A stretch of DNA of 64,000 bases. Source: WHSW01 sp963846565. Its GTDB lineage: Bacteria; Actinomycetota; Thermoleophilia; Solirubrobacterales; 70-9. Where the stretch lies: contig CAWJWL010000005.1 of NCBI GenBank assembly GCA_963846565.1, positions 124,001-188,000 of the forward strand, read 5' to 3'. Shown piece by piece: positions 1 through 9,500 of this stretch. Made by a program: the position numbers and the translations under genes. The notes below the pieces were generated by a model. The model saw only the letters and a program-made list of their open reading frames with translations, made no database searches and was not told where the DNA came from. How positions within the stretch are numbered: the first letter of the stretch is position 1; every line of letters begins with the position of its first letter.

Positions 1-1160
1 CCGTCGCGCTGCTGCCGAGTCCCTCGGCGCCGAAGCCCGCATCCGCCGCCGCACCGCAGATCTCCGTGGCGGGCAACCACCTCGTCGACCCCGCGGGGCG
101 ACCGATCCAGCTCCGCGGCGTCAACCGGCCGAGCTTCGAGTTCGTCTGCGTCGAGCCGAAGTACACGCCGAGCCGCGCGAACGGGGTCAACGAGGGCCCC
201 TTCGATCAGGCGCACGTGAACGGGATGCTCGCTTGGGGCGTCAACGCAGTCCGCATCCCTCTGAACGAGGACTGCTGGCTCGGGAAGAACCCGGTGAAGC
301 GAACGCAGACCAAGGTGATCCAGCTGCAGGGCAAGGCGGCGAAGACGGCCGGCAAGCGGATGAAGAAGCGCTACCGGGCGGCGGTGGTCGAGTTCGTGGC
401 CCTGCTCGAGGCGAACGGGATCACCCCGATCGTCGACCTGCATTGGAGTGCCCCGGGCAGGACCCTCGCGGCGCACCAGTACCGGGCCCCGGACGCGGAC
501 CACAGCATCCCGTTCTGGCGCTCGGTCGCGACGACGTTCCTGGGCGACCACTCGATCATCTTCGACCTCTTCAACGAACCGCTCGACGTCAGCTGGGAGT
601 GCCTGCGCGACGGCTGCCGGGTGCCGAACTCATGTGCCGACTGCGAGACCCGCAACAAGCCAAAGGGCAAGTACCGCTCCGCCGGGATGCAGGAGCTCGT
701 CGACGTGATCCGGGCGACGGGCGCGACGCAGCCGCTGATGATCCCCGGGCTCGACTACAGCCACGACGTGAGCAGGTGGCTCGAGTTCCGCCCCACGGAC
801 CCGCTCAACCAGCTGATCGTTTCCGTTCACAACTACCACCACCCGCAGTTCGCGGAGTCCGACGCCTACGGGCCGGCGTACTGGGACTCGGTGCTCGCGC
901 CGATCGCCGCCCAGCACCCGCTCGTCATCGGCGAGTTCGGCGAGTTCGGCTGCGGGACGGAGCGGGTCACGGAGCTGATGAACTGGGCCGACGACCACGG
1001 CGTCTCCTACCTCGCCTGGGGCTGGCTCCCGGCGCGGCCCTACGGAGACCCCGACTGCACCGACCTCGTCCCCGAACTGGTCCTCGACTACGAGGGCACC
1101 CCGGCGCCGACCGGGGTCGCGATCCGCACCCACATGCGCCAGCGCGCGGGCTTGGAGTAG
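1..1160 (+). CDS. GH5-type secreted glycoside hydrolase (5' end outside window)
   Basis: The frame is open leftwards to the window edge. The first visible codons give an Ala/Pro/Ser-rich stretch that resembles the end of a signal peptide or linker, so the GTG at 66 is probably internal and the true start lies upstream. The body matches the cellulase (GH5) family: an early 'GVN' segment, 'GVNAVRIPLNEDCW', 'PIVDLHW', the acid/base Glu in 'FDLFNEP' (near 565-585) and the nucleophile Glu in 'VIGEFGEFGCG' (near 925-957). It probably hydrolyses a beta-glucan-type polysaccharide outside the cell. The substrate cannot be read from sequence. It converges on the next gene. Confidence 0.85.
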   Translation, partial: VALLPSPSAPKPASAAAPQISVAGNHLVDPAGRPIQLRGVNRPSFEFVCVEPKYTPSRANGVNEGPFDQAHVNGMLAWGVNAVRIPLNEDCWLGKNPVKRTQTKVIQLQGKAAKTAGKRMKKRYRAAVVEFVALLEANGITPIVDLHWSAPGRTLAAHQYRAPDADHSIPFWRSVATTFLGDHSIIFDLFNEPLDVSWECLRDGCRVPNSCADCETRNKPKGKYRSAGMQELVDVIRATGATQPLMIPGLDYSHDVSRWLEFRPTDPLNQLIVSVHNYHHPQFAESDAYGPAYWDSVLAPIAAQHPLVIGEFGEFGCGTERVTELMNWADDHGVSYLAWGWLPARPYGDPDCTDLVPELVLDYEGTPAPTGVAIRTHMRQRAGLE

Positions 1161-1203
1161 CGCGGATTGGCGCGCCTCGCGTGTGCCTGACGGCCGCCGC
1201 AAT

Positions 1204-1254
1204 CGAACTGTCTGCGTTGGGTCCCACCCCTCGGGACTGAAGTACGACAGTTCG
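1204..1254. terminator. Inverted repeat between convergent genes
   Basis: CGAACTGTC (1204-1212) and its exact complement GACAGTTCG (1246-1254) flank a 33-nt loop that itself contains GTCCC/GGGAC. It sits between the stops of two converging genes, so a bidirectional terminator is plausible. There is no T-tract. Confidence 0.35.
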
Positions 1255-1270
1255 GGCGGCCGAGGGCTAC

Positions 1271-3403
1271 CTACCAGTGCACGCCGCGCATCAGGTACGC
1301 GAAGGCGACCTGGCGGTTGTTGGCCTGATCCGAGGTCGTCTGCGGGCGGCCGGGGCGCGGCTCCTCCTTCTTGTCCCCCTTCGCCGCCGCGGAGTCCGGG
1401 AACAGGTGGTAGGCGGTGTTGAGGATGTAGTCGATCGACTTCGGGTTGATCGCGTAGAGGATCTGCAGCAGCGTTCCCCCGGGAGTCGCGATCCGCTTCG
1501 GCTTGTGGATGACCGCCTCGGTGATCATCCCGGCCGCCTCGTCCGGCGTGATCGTCGGGAAGCGGTCGTACATCTTCGTCGGCGCGATCATCGGCGTCCG
1601 CACCAGCGGCATGTTGATCGTCGTGATCGAAACGCCGTCATCGACGATCTCGGAGGCGATGCAGCGGCTGAACGCGTCGAGGGCCGACTTCGAGGCGACG
1701 TACGCGGAGAAGCGCGGCATGTTCGTCTGCACGCCGATCGAGCTCACGTTGATGATCTGGCCCGAGCGACGAGCGCGCATCCCGGGCAGCAGCTTCAGGA
1801 TCAGCCGCACGGCGCCGTGGTAGTTGAGCTGCATCGTGCGCTCGAAGTCATGCGGGCGGTCGTAGGAGAGCGCGACGGAGCGGCGAATCGAGCGGCCGGC
1901 GTTGTTGACCAGGATCTCGACGTGGCCGTGCTGTTCGAGCACCTCCTCCGCCATCCGCTCGATGTCCTCCATGTCGGAGAGATCGCAGGGATGCACGTAC
2001 GCGACCCCGCCGCCGGCCTCGATCTGCTGCTTGGTCGACTCGAGCTTCTCCGGTGTGCGCGCGACGAGCAGGACGATCCCACCCGCGTCCGCGATCTTCA
2101 TCGCCGCCGACTTGCCGATCCCCGAGGAGGCACCGGTGACCATCACGATCCGGCCGCGGACCGATGACTCGAGCGAGACCCCGCCGCGCAGCCTGCGGGC
2201 GAAGCGCATGAGCTCGTCCGGGACCTGCTGCTCGACGATCTGAGTGATGCCGCCGACGAGGCCGAGTCGGCCGCGTGCGGCTCCGACGAGCGTTCGGTCG
2301 CGGAACAGGTCGGGGTCGAGATGGCGCTCCCAGTAATCCCAGAGCTTGCCGGCGTACGCCTCGAGCGGCGGCACGGAGATGTCCGTCTCCGCGAGTGCGG
2401 CCCGCGTCTGGCGCGAGTCGAACTCGGTCGGCCAGTTGACGTAGACGAGCACCTCGCGCGGGATTCCGAAGTCGGCGAGCACGGCGTCGAAGAGCGTGTC
2501 GCCGAGGGGCGCCGCGTGCAGGAGACCGGCGAGCAGCGGCTGCAGCGCGTCGGTCGCGCCGGCGGGCAGTCGGACGGTCGTCTGCGGCGCGTGCGCCGCG
2601 GCGGCGAAGACGTCGAGGATCTCCCCCGCGGTCCGCGGGTTCGGGTCCGTGAGGTGGAAGGCGCGCCCGTCGAGCCCGTCGGTGTGAGCGATGTGATCCA
2701 TCGCCTTGACGACGAAGTCGACCGGGACGACGTTCAGCGGGCGGCCCTCGATCCCCGCCATCGGCAGCCACTTCGGGACGGCGTTGCGAATCCGGCGGAT
2801 GAGCTTGAAGAGGTAGTACGGACCGTCGACCTTGTCCATCTCGCCGGTCTCCGAATGTCCGACGACGATCCCCGGCCGGTAGGCCCGCCAAGGACGCGAG
2901 CACTCGTTACGCACGACGCCCTCGGAGTCGTGCTTGGTGCGGAAGTAGGGGTGCGTGTCGAGGTCGACGGCCTCCTCGAACATGTCCTCGCGCCAAACGC
3001 CGGGGTAGAGGCCGGCCGCGGCGATCGAGCTGACGGTGTGGACGCAACCCGCCTCGACCGCCTCGGCGAGCTCGACCATGTGCCGGGTGCCCTCGATGTT
3101 CGCCATCTGCTGCGATTCCGCGTCCGCGGTCATGTCGTAGATCGCGGCGAGGTGGAAGAGGTGATCGACCTCGCCCGTGAGACGCTCGACGTCCTCGTCG
3201 GAGACGCCGAGGCGCGGCTGGGAGAGGTCGCCGACGATCGGCACGACGCGATCCTCGCCGACGCCCCACCGGTTTCGGAGCTCCTCGAGCCGGCCCCGCG
3301 AGCCCTCGCGGACGAGGACGTAGATCGTCCCCTCGCGCTCGAGCAGCAACTCGACCAGATTGCGGCCGATGAAGCCGGTTGCGCCGGTTACGAAGTAGCT
3401 CAC
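1271..3403 (-). CDS. Double-domain SDR reductase, AcrA1-like (fatty acyl-CoA reductase type)
   Basis: This 710-residue protein joins two short-chain dehydrogenase folds. The N-terminal half is an extended SDR (nucleotide-binding TGATGFIG at residues 7-14, active-site pair in 'YFRTK'). The C-terminal part, from about residue 420, is a classical SDR (TGASSGIG, 'NNAG', catalytic 'YVASK'). The same architecture occurs in mycobacterial AcrA1-type acyl-CoA reductases, which reduce long-chain acyl-CoA to aldehyde. That substrate is by family analogy only. The charged Pro-rich tail after residue 670 is outside both domains. The gene stands alone and converges with the GH5 gene. ATG start. Confidence 0.8.
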   Translation of the reverse strand: MSYFVTGATGFIGRNLVELLLEREGTIYVLVREGSRGRLEELRNRWGVGEDRVVPIVGDLSQPRLGVSDEDVERLTGEVDHLFHLAAIYDMTADAESQQMANIEGTRHMVELAEAVEAGCVHTVSSIAAAGLYPGVWREDMFEEAVDLDTHPYFRTKHDSEGVVRNECSRPWRAYRPGIVVGHSETGEMDKVDGPYYLFKLIRRIRNAVPKWLPMAGIEGRPLNVVPVDFVVKAMDHIAHTDGLDGRAFHLTDPNPRTAGEILDVFAAAAHAPQTTVRLPAGATDALQPLLAGLLHAAPLGDTLFDAVLADFGIPREVLVYVNWPTEFDSRQTRAALAETDISVPPLEAYAGKLWDYWERHLDPDLFRDRTLVGAARGRLGLVGGITQIVEQQVPDELMRFARRLRGGVSLESSVRGRIVMVTGASSGIGKSAAMKIADAGGIVLLVARTPEKLESTKQQIEAGGGVAYVHPCDLSDMEDIERMAEEVLEQHGHVEILVNNAGRSIRRSVALSYDRPHDFERTMQLNYHGAVRLILKLLPGMRARRSGQIINVSSIGVQTNMPRFSAYVASKSALDAFSRCIASEIVDDGVSITTINMPLVRTPMIAPTKMYDRFPTITPDEAAGMITEAVIHKPKRIATPGGTLLQILYAINPKSIDYILNTAYHLFPDSAAAKGDKKEEPRPGRPQTTSDQANNRQVAFAYLMRGVHW

Positions 3404-3459
3404 GGACCCTCCTCCATCGCGGACCTACGCGGAGATCCGAGCCTACACCGAGCGCGCGT

Positions 3460-4326
3460 TCAGCAGGCCCCGTGTCCGCCGCAGTCGTCGTCGCCGCCGT
3501 GCCCGACGAGCAGATTGTCGCCCTTACCGCCGCGGAGCCTGTCGTCGCCCGCATCGCCGTGCAGAAGATCGTCGTGGCGACCGCCGCTCAGGGTGTCGGG
3601 ACCACGGCCTCCGCAGACCGTGTCCTCGCCAGCGCGGGCATTGACCTCGTCGGAGCCACCGAACGCCAGGATCACGTCGTCGCCCTTGGTGCCTCTGATG
3701 ACGTCCGGCCCCCGGGTGCCGACGTATGTCGCCGTGAGCCCCCCACACGTGAGCGCGGCGGGAGTCGGACCGACCGATCCGATCCCGCAGTTGGCGACAT
3801 CCAGCCCGGGGTCGAAGCTGAACTTCGCGAGCGCCGCCGAGCAAGTGACGAGGTCCTGCTTCCCGTTCTTGATGTCGAGCTCGTTGCCGGAGAAGTTGAC
3901 GACGATGTTGCCACCCTTCGGGGCGGTGAGCGAGAAATCGAACTGCGGCTGCTCGTTGGGGGCCTGGACGCTGCGCGTGTCCGGCTCGGCGAGGATCACG
4001 TCGAGGTGGTTGGGAAGCGGGCAGGTCGCGCTGATGATCTCGTCGGACAGGCGGACGACGGTGCAGATCCCGCCCGGGGTCTCGTCGGCGACGTCGCCCC
4101 CGGCGGTGGCGTCGAACAGAAACCCGAACTGATCCTGCTCGGCCGTTCTGGGTTCGATGATCCCGGAGCTGACCTCGACGTTCAGGTCCTCGCGGCCGCC
4201 GCTGATCTCGACTGCGATGAGCTCGTCCGGGCCCTCGTCCTCGTCGATGCCTGCGCCGGCAAGCGGGACCGCCACCAGCGCGCACGCGATGCCGCCCACA
4301 AGCGCGAACCTGACCCTGCCCACCAT
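3460..4326 (-). CDS. Secreted protein with RTX-like calcium-binding repeats
   Basis: The 288-residue product starts with a signal peptide (MVGRVRFALVGGIACALVAVPLAGA). A middle domain of unknown fold carries several Cys. The last 75 residues hold degenerate nonapeptide repeats of the GGxGxDxLxG type ('GTRGPDVIRGTKGDDVI', 'GGRGPDTLSGG', 'GDAGDDRLRGGKGDN'), which form Ca2+-binding beta rolls in RTX proteins. No catalytic domain is visible, so a structural or surface role is possible. It ends in a short Gly/His/Cys tail. Confidence 0.7.
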   Translation of the reverse strand: MVGRVRFALVGGIACALVAVPLAGAGIDEDEGPDELIAVEISGGREDLNVEVSSGIIEPRTAEQDQFGFLFDATAGGDVADETPGGICTVVRLSDEIISATCPLPNHLDVILAEPDTRSVQAPNEQPQFDFSLTAPKGGNIVVNFSGNELDIKNGKQDLVTCSAALAKFSFDPGLDVANCGIGSVGPTPAALTCGGLTATYVGTRGPDVIRGTKGDDVILAFGGSDEVNARAGEDTVCGGRGPDTLSGGRHDDLLHGDAGDDRLRGGKGDNLLVGHGGDDDCGGHGAC

Positions 4327-4364
4327 GGCGCGGACCGTATCAACGCGGGCCTACACTCGGAACC

Positions 4365-4667
4365 GTGGCGCTCCTCTTCCCCCAGCCCGGCGACCGCGGC
4401 GAGCCCGACGTCAAGCAGGGCCGTTCGGGTGGGTCCGCGCTCGGCGAAGGGCGCCGGGTCGTCCGCGACGGCGTCCAGGTCCTCGCCCACGGAGCGCTCG
4501 TCTGCCCCGACTGCGACCTGCCGGTGTGGCCGGCGCCGAAGCTGCGTCCCCGCGAGCCGTTGGCCTGCGCGTTCTGCGGCCACGAGTCGGAGGCGATCGA
4601 GTTCTTGCGGGAGGACGTGGTCGACGCCCCGGCGAACGACGTCGTCCTCGTCGCCCGGCTCGGCTGA
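4365..4667 (+). CDS. Small zinc-ribbon protein
   Basis: A 100-residue protein with two CxxC knuckles ('CPDCDLPVWP' and 'CAFCGHES') separated by about 20 residues, a zinc-ribbon arrangement. No other domain is visible. The GTG start at 4365 lies 38 bp from the divergent RTX-like gene start, so the two share a promoter region. Function is not recognised; such ribbons often bind nucleic acid or stabilise small proteins. The next gene begins 13 bp downstream and may be cotranscribed. Confidence 0.6.
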   Translation: MALLFPQPGDRGEPDVKQGRSGGSALGEGRRVVRDGVQVLAHGALVCPDCDLPVWPAPKLRPREPLACAFCGHESEAIEFLREDVVDAPANDVVLVARLG

Positions 4668-4680
4668 AGCCTCGGAGCTC

Positions 4681-5088
4681 GTGCCCGCGCCGACCAGCGA
4701 GCGACTCCTCCGGGCGGTGCTCGCAGCCGCCGGGTTGGTGGCGATCGCGACGGGTCTCTTCGCGATCGTCACGGGCACCGCCGGGATGCCCGGGGAGATC
4801 GAGCCGAACGCGACGGTCGAGAGTGAGCTGCGCTACTTCGCCGCCTTCTGGGTCGCGTTCGGAGCCGTCGCGCTGCTCACGGCTCGGCGGGCGGCCGGGG
4901 CGACGACGGTGGTACGAGGCCTGGCACTTGCGATGTTCGCCGGCGGGCTCGGCCGCGCGCTCGCCTGGATCGCCGAAGGGCGGCCCGACTCACTCTTCGT
5001 CGTCCTGATGGTGATCGAACTGGCCGGACCCCCCCTCGTCGTCGTTTGGCAATCCCGGGTCGCACGCGCCGCCGCCGAACGCGGCTGA
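4681..5088 (+). CDS. DUF4345-type four-helix membrane protein
   Basis: A 135-residue integral membrane protein with about four hydrophobic helices ('AVLAAAGLVAIATGLFAIVTG', 'FAAFWVAFGAVALLTA', 'VVRGLALAMFAGGLGRALAWI', 'VLMVIELAGPPLVVVWQSR'; one short loop 'GRPDS'). Length and helix pattern fit the DUF4345 family, whose function is unknown. The GTG at 4681 is chosen because the frame upstream runs antisense through the neighbouring gene and the first helix begins just after this start. Confidence 0.6.
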   Translation: MPAPTSERLLRAVLAAAGLVAIATGLFAIVTGTAGMPGEIEPNATVESELRYFAAFWVAFGAVALLTARRAAGATTVVRGLALAMFAGGLGRALAWIAEGRPDSLFVVLMVIELAGPPLVVVWQSRVARAAAERG

Positions 5089-5116
5089 CCGGGCACGCGC
5101 CGGGTAGGCGGGTCGT

Positions 5117-6490
5117 ATGAGGCCCTCGACCGCGATCGTCTGGCTCCGCCGCGACCTGCGGATCCGTGACCATCCCGCGCTCCGTGCAGCGCTCGACGAA
5201 GCCGAGCGCGTGGTGCCGGTGTTCTGCTTCGACGACCGGCTCCTGCACGGCCGCCACGCGTCCGGCCCTCGCACCCAGTTCCTGATCGAGTGCCTGGCCG
5301 ACCTCGACCGCGAGCTCCGCGAGCGCGGCAGCGGCCTCGTCGTGCGTCGAGGGCGCCCGGAGCGCGAGCTTGCCGCGCTCGCCGATGAGGTCGGTGCCTC
5401 GACGATCCACGTGACCCGGGACGTGAGCCCCTTCGCGCGCGGCCGCGACGCGGGGCTCGAGCTCCGCACGCACGACGGCGTGGGCGCCGTCGACGTGCGG
5501 ACGATCGAGACCAAGGCGGGCAAGCCGTACACCGTCTTCAGTCCGTTTCACCGGACCTGGATCGACACACCGCGACGCGAAGTTCTCACTGCCCCGCGCG
5601 AGCTGCCGCCGCTGCCATCACGACTCGCCAAGGGCCGGATCCCAACACTCGGCGCGCTCGGCCTCGATCAGGAGGTGGACGAAGCCGCCGCCGGCGGCGA
5701 GCGGGCGGCGCGGAAGGCGCTCGCTCACTTCCTCGATGGCCCAGTCCACGACTACGCCGACAACCACGATGCGATCGGCGCCGACAAGACCTCCCGCCTC
5801 TCCCCCTACCTCCACTTCGGCTGCCTCACGCCGCGCCAGATCGAGGAGCGCCTGCCGCGCGGCAAGGGAGCCGAGGCGTTTCGCCGCCAGCTCTGCTGGC
5901 GCGACTTCTACCACCACGTCCTCTTCCATCACCCGCGGAACGCGCGCTCGGAGTTCCAGGACCGCTATCGCGGCAAGATCAGATGGAGCTACGCGCGGAG
6001 GCCGTTCGAGGCGTGGTGCGAGGGCCGCACCGGCTTCCCACTCGTCGACGCCGGCATGCGCCAGCTCCTGCGTGAGGGCTGGATGCACAACCGGGCGCGG
6101 CTCGTCGTCGGCTCCTTTCTGACCAAGGACCTGGGGATCGACTGGCGCTGGGGGGAGCGCCATTTCATGCGCCTCTTGATCGATGGCGACGAGGCCAACA
6201 ACAACGGCAACTGGCAGTGGATCGCCTCCGTCGGCGTCGACCCGCAGCCCGCCTTCCGCCGGATCTACAACCCGGCCCGCCACCAGGAGCGCTATGACCC
6301 CGACAACCGCTATGTGCTCCGCTACGTCCCCGAGCTCGAGCGCGTCCCGCCGAAGTACCTGCGCGAGCCGTGGACGATGCCCGAGGAAGTCCAGCACGAG
6401 GTGGGCTGCGTGATCGGCGAGGACTACCCGGGGCCGATCGTCGACCACAAGCGCGCCCGCGAGGAGGCGCTCGAGCGCTACCGGGTGTAG
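5117..6490 (+). CDS. phrB: Deoxyribodipyrimidine photolyase (cryptochrome/photolyase family)
   Basis: 457 residues. The N-terminal alpha/beta antenna-binding domain (IVWLRRDLRIRDHPAL at residues 8-23) is followed by the helical FAD-binding domain with the family signatures 'LSPYLHFGCL', 'WRDFYHHVL', 'GFPLVDAGMRQL' and 'GDEANNNGNWQW'. The enzyme uses blue light and FAD to split UV-induced cyclobutane pyrimidine dimers in DNA. The conserved Asn and Trp residues around the FAD pocket are present, favouring a working class I CPD photolyase over a cryptochrome. ATG start. It is followed by a 104-bp gap holding the promoter of the next gene. Confidence 0.92.
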   Translation: MRPSTAIVWLRRDLRIRDHPALRAALDEAERVVPVFCFDDRLLHGRHASGPRTQFLIECLADLDRELRERGSGLVVRRGRPERELAALADEVGASTIHVTRDVSPFARGRDAGLELRTHDGVGAVDVRTIETKAGKPYTVFSPFHRTWIDTPRREVLTAPRELPPLPSRLAKGRIPTLGALGLDQEVDEAAAGGERAARKALAHFLDGPVHDYADNHDAIGADKTSRLSPYLHFGCLTPRQIEERLPRGKGAEAFRRQLCWRDFYHHVLFHHPRNARSEFQDRYRGKIRWSYARRPFEAWCEGRTGFPLVDAGMRQLLREGWMHNRARLVVGSFLTKDLGIDWRWGERHFMRLLIDGDEANNNGNWQWIASVGVDPQPAFRRIYNPARHQERYDPDNRYVLRYVPELERVPPKYLREPWTMPEEVQHEVGCVIGEDYPGPIVDHKRAREEALERYRV

Positions 6491-6545
6491 CGCCCCGGTT
6501 ACCTCAGGCCTCGCCGGGAAGGACCGTTTCAATGGCAGCAACGCC

Positions 6546-6576
6546 TTCACACCCGCGGACGCCGACCGCATAGAAT
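6546..6576 (+). promoter_or_regulatory. Putative sigma-70-type promoter of the 2-oxoglutarate dehydrogenase gene
   Basis: TAGAAT (6571-6576) is a good -10 hexamer 18 bp before the ATG, with TTCACA (6546-6551) 19 bp upstream as a weak -35. If used, the mRNA leader would be only about a dozen bases. This is from sequence resemblance alone. Confidence 0.35.
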
Positions 6577-6594
6577 CAGGCGTAAGAACTGGGA

Positions 6595-9500
6595 ATGGCA
6601 GAGACGGCCACGATCGAGATCCAAATGCCCCAGATGGGGGAGTCGGTCACCGAGGGGACGATCCTCGAGTGGCACGTCACCGAGGGGCAGGAAGTCGCCG
6701 AGGGCGACACCGTCGTCGAGGTGTCCACGGACAAGATCGACGCGGAGGTCCCGGCGCCCGCTGCGGGCGTGATCACGAAGATCCTCGCCCAGCCCGACGA
6801 CACCGTCGAGGTCGGCCAGGTCCTGGCTCAGATCGACCCGAACGGGAATGCAAACGTTCCGCCCGCCTCCTCGCCTTCGGCTCCGGGGGCGGCCGGGTCA
6901 GGCGACGGCAACGGCGGCGGAGCGAACCTCGTCGAAGGCGGCGGCGAGGGCGACGCGGACATCGGCGACGACTCCGCCGGCAGCGACACCCCGCAGCCCG
7001 GCCAGACGGAGTCACCGGTATCGACGGCTGACCCGTCCGCCCCCGGAGCCGCAGGCGAGGAGGCGGGCGGAACGTCCGGTATTCAAGCGGAGGCGGACGG
7101 AACGTCATTGGTTATTCCGATGCCCGAAATGGGCGAATCGGTGACCGAGGGCACGGTGCTGGAGTGGCACGTCGAGGAGGGCCAGCAGGTCGCCGAGGGC
7201 GACACGGTGATCGAGGTCTCGACCGACAAGATCGACGCCGAGGTTCCCGCCCCTGCGGCCGGGACGATCACGAAGCTCCTCGTCAACCCGGACGACACAG
7301 TCCAGGTGGGCCAGGCCCTGGCAGAAATGACGACCACGAACGTTCCGCCCGCCTCCTCGCCTTCGCCTCCAGGGGCGGACGGGTCAGGCGAGGGCCCGGC
7401 GCCTGTGAGTTCAGAGGGTCGCGCGTCGCCCGTGGCCCGCCGGGTCGCTGCAGCGTCCGGCGTCGACATCGGCTCGATCGCGGGCACCGCGCCCGGCGGG
7501 AAGGTGACCAAGGCCGACGTACTCGCGGCCGCCGGCAACGGCGCCACGGCCGCGGGTCCAGCCGCGGCCGCCGGAGAGGCGAAGCCGCTTCGGGGTCCCG
7601 CAGCGATGCTCGCGCAGGCGATGGACGCGAGCCGCGAGGTCCCCACCGCCACCTCCTTCCGGACCCTGCCGGTGGACACGCTCGACGCGAAGCGCAAGGC
7701 GATCAACGGGGCGCTCAAGGAGCGCGGCATGAAGGTCTCCTTCACCCACCTCGTGGCCTGGGCAATCGTGCAGGCGGCGGCGAGCGAGTGGAGGGTTATG
7801 GGCCGCACCTTCGACCTCCAGGAAGGGAAGCCGTTCGTGATCGAGCCCGGCTCGATCAACCTCGGGATCGCGGTCGACGTCGAGCGCAGGGGCGGGCGCA
7901 GCCTCATGGTCCCCTGCATCAAGGGCGCCGATCAGATGGACTTCGCCGGCTTTCACGCCGCCTACGAGGACCTGATCACGAAGACGCGCGAGAACAAGCT
8001 CACCGCGGACGACTTCCAGGGCACCAACATCTCGCTGACGAATCCGGGCGGCCTCGGCACCGTCGCCTCGGTCCCACGGCTGATGAAGGGCCAGGGGACG
8101 ATCATCGCCACCGGCTCGATCGCCTACCCGGTCGAGTGGACGCACGCCCCGGCGGAGAAGATCAAGTCGCTCGGCGTTTCGAAGGTGATGACGATGACGT
8201 CGACCTACGACCACAGGATCATCCAGGGCGCCGAGTCGGGCTCGTTCCTGCGCAGCATCGACCTCTTGCTCCAGGGCGAAGAGAGCTTCTACGAGTCGGT
8301 CGCCGAGGCACTGAAGATCCCGTCGAAAGTGGTCACGGGGGCGCATGCCGCCTCCGCCTCGGCACCACCGCTGGGATCCGGTCCCGCGGCGCCGAGTGGC
8401 GCCGTAGTTGCGGCAGAGCCCGACCGCGAGCTGCTTCAGGGCGTCCAGGCCGCAACGTCGCTGTTGAAGGCCTACCGCACCCACGGGCACCTCGCCTCGC
8501 GGGTGAACCCGCTCGGCGCGGACCCGAAGGGCGATCCGGCGCTCGAGCCCGAGAACCTCAATCTGACCCCGGAGCTGATGAGCCGCATCCCGGCCTCGAT
8601 CCTGCGGATCGGGGTCGAGGGCGAGACCCTGCTCGAGGCGTTGCCGCGGATGCGCGACGCCTACTGCGGCACGATCGCCTACCAGATCGAGCACCTCTCC
8701 TCCCACCAGCAGCGGATGTGGCTGCGGGAGATGATCGAGACCGGCTCGCACAGGGTCGCGCTCTCGGCCGACGAGAAACGCGCCCTGCTGTCACGGCTGA
8801 ACGAGGTCTTCCAGTTCGAGCGCTTCGTCCAGAAGGCGTACCTGGGCTCAAAGGTCTTCTCGATCGAGGGGCTCGACGCGACCGTCCCGATGATCGACGA
8901 GCTCGTCACGCTCGCCCGGCGCGCCGGCGCCGAAGAGGTCGTACTCGGCATGGCACACCGCGGCCGGGTCAGCGTCCTCGTCCACAATCTCGGCCGCTCC
9001 GTCGAGTCGATCCTGGCCGAGTTCGAAGGGGCGAAGGCGCTCGATCGGGTGAAGGCAATCGCCGCGATCCCGCACTCGGGCACCGGCGACGTCAAGTACC
9101 ACCATGGTGCCGAGGGCATCTTCGAGACCCGCGACGGCGAGGAGATCAAGGTCCGCCTCTACCCCAACCCGAGCCACCTCGAGTTCGTCGACCCGGTTGT
9201 CACCGGCGGCGCCCGGGCAGCGCAGACCGAGCACTCGGGCCCGAAGCTGAAGCACAATCCGGCTACGGCGGTCCCGCTGCTCCTCCACGGTGATGCCGCG
9301 TTCCCCGGCCAGGGCACGGTCGCCGAGACACTCAACTTGCAGGCCCTCTCCGGCTACTCGACCGGCGGCACGATCCACATCATCACCGACAACCAGGTGG
9401 GCTTCACGACCGACCCGGAGCAGGAACGCTCGACCCCGTACGCGGGCGACCTGGCGAAGGGATTCAACTGCCCGATCATCCATGTCAACGCCGACGACGT

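Noticed and set aside
233..1240. Long alternative-frame translations opposite or beside real genes (for example 233-1240, 2321-4132, 8848-10989, 43669-45435)
   Set aside because: They are Arg/Pro/Ala-rich shadows of well-supported genes in a high-GC genome, with no domain signatures.
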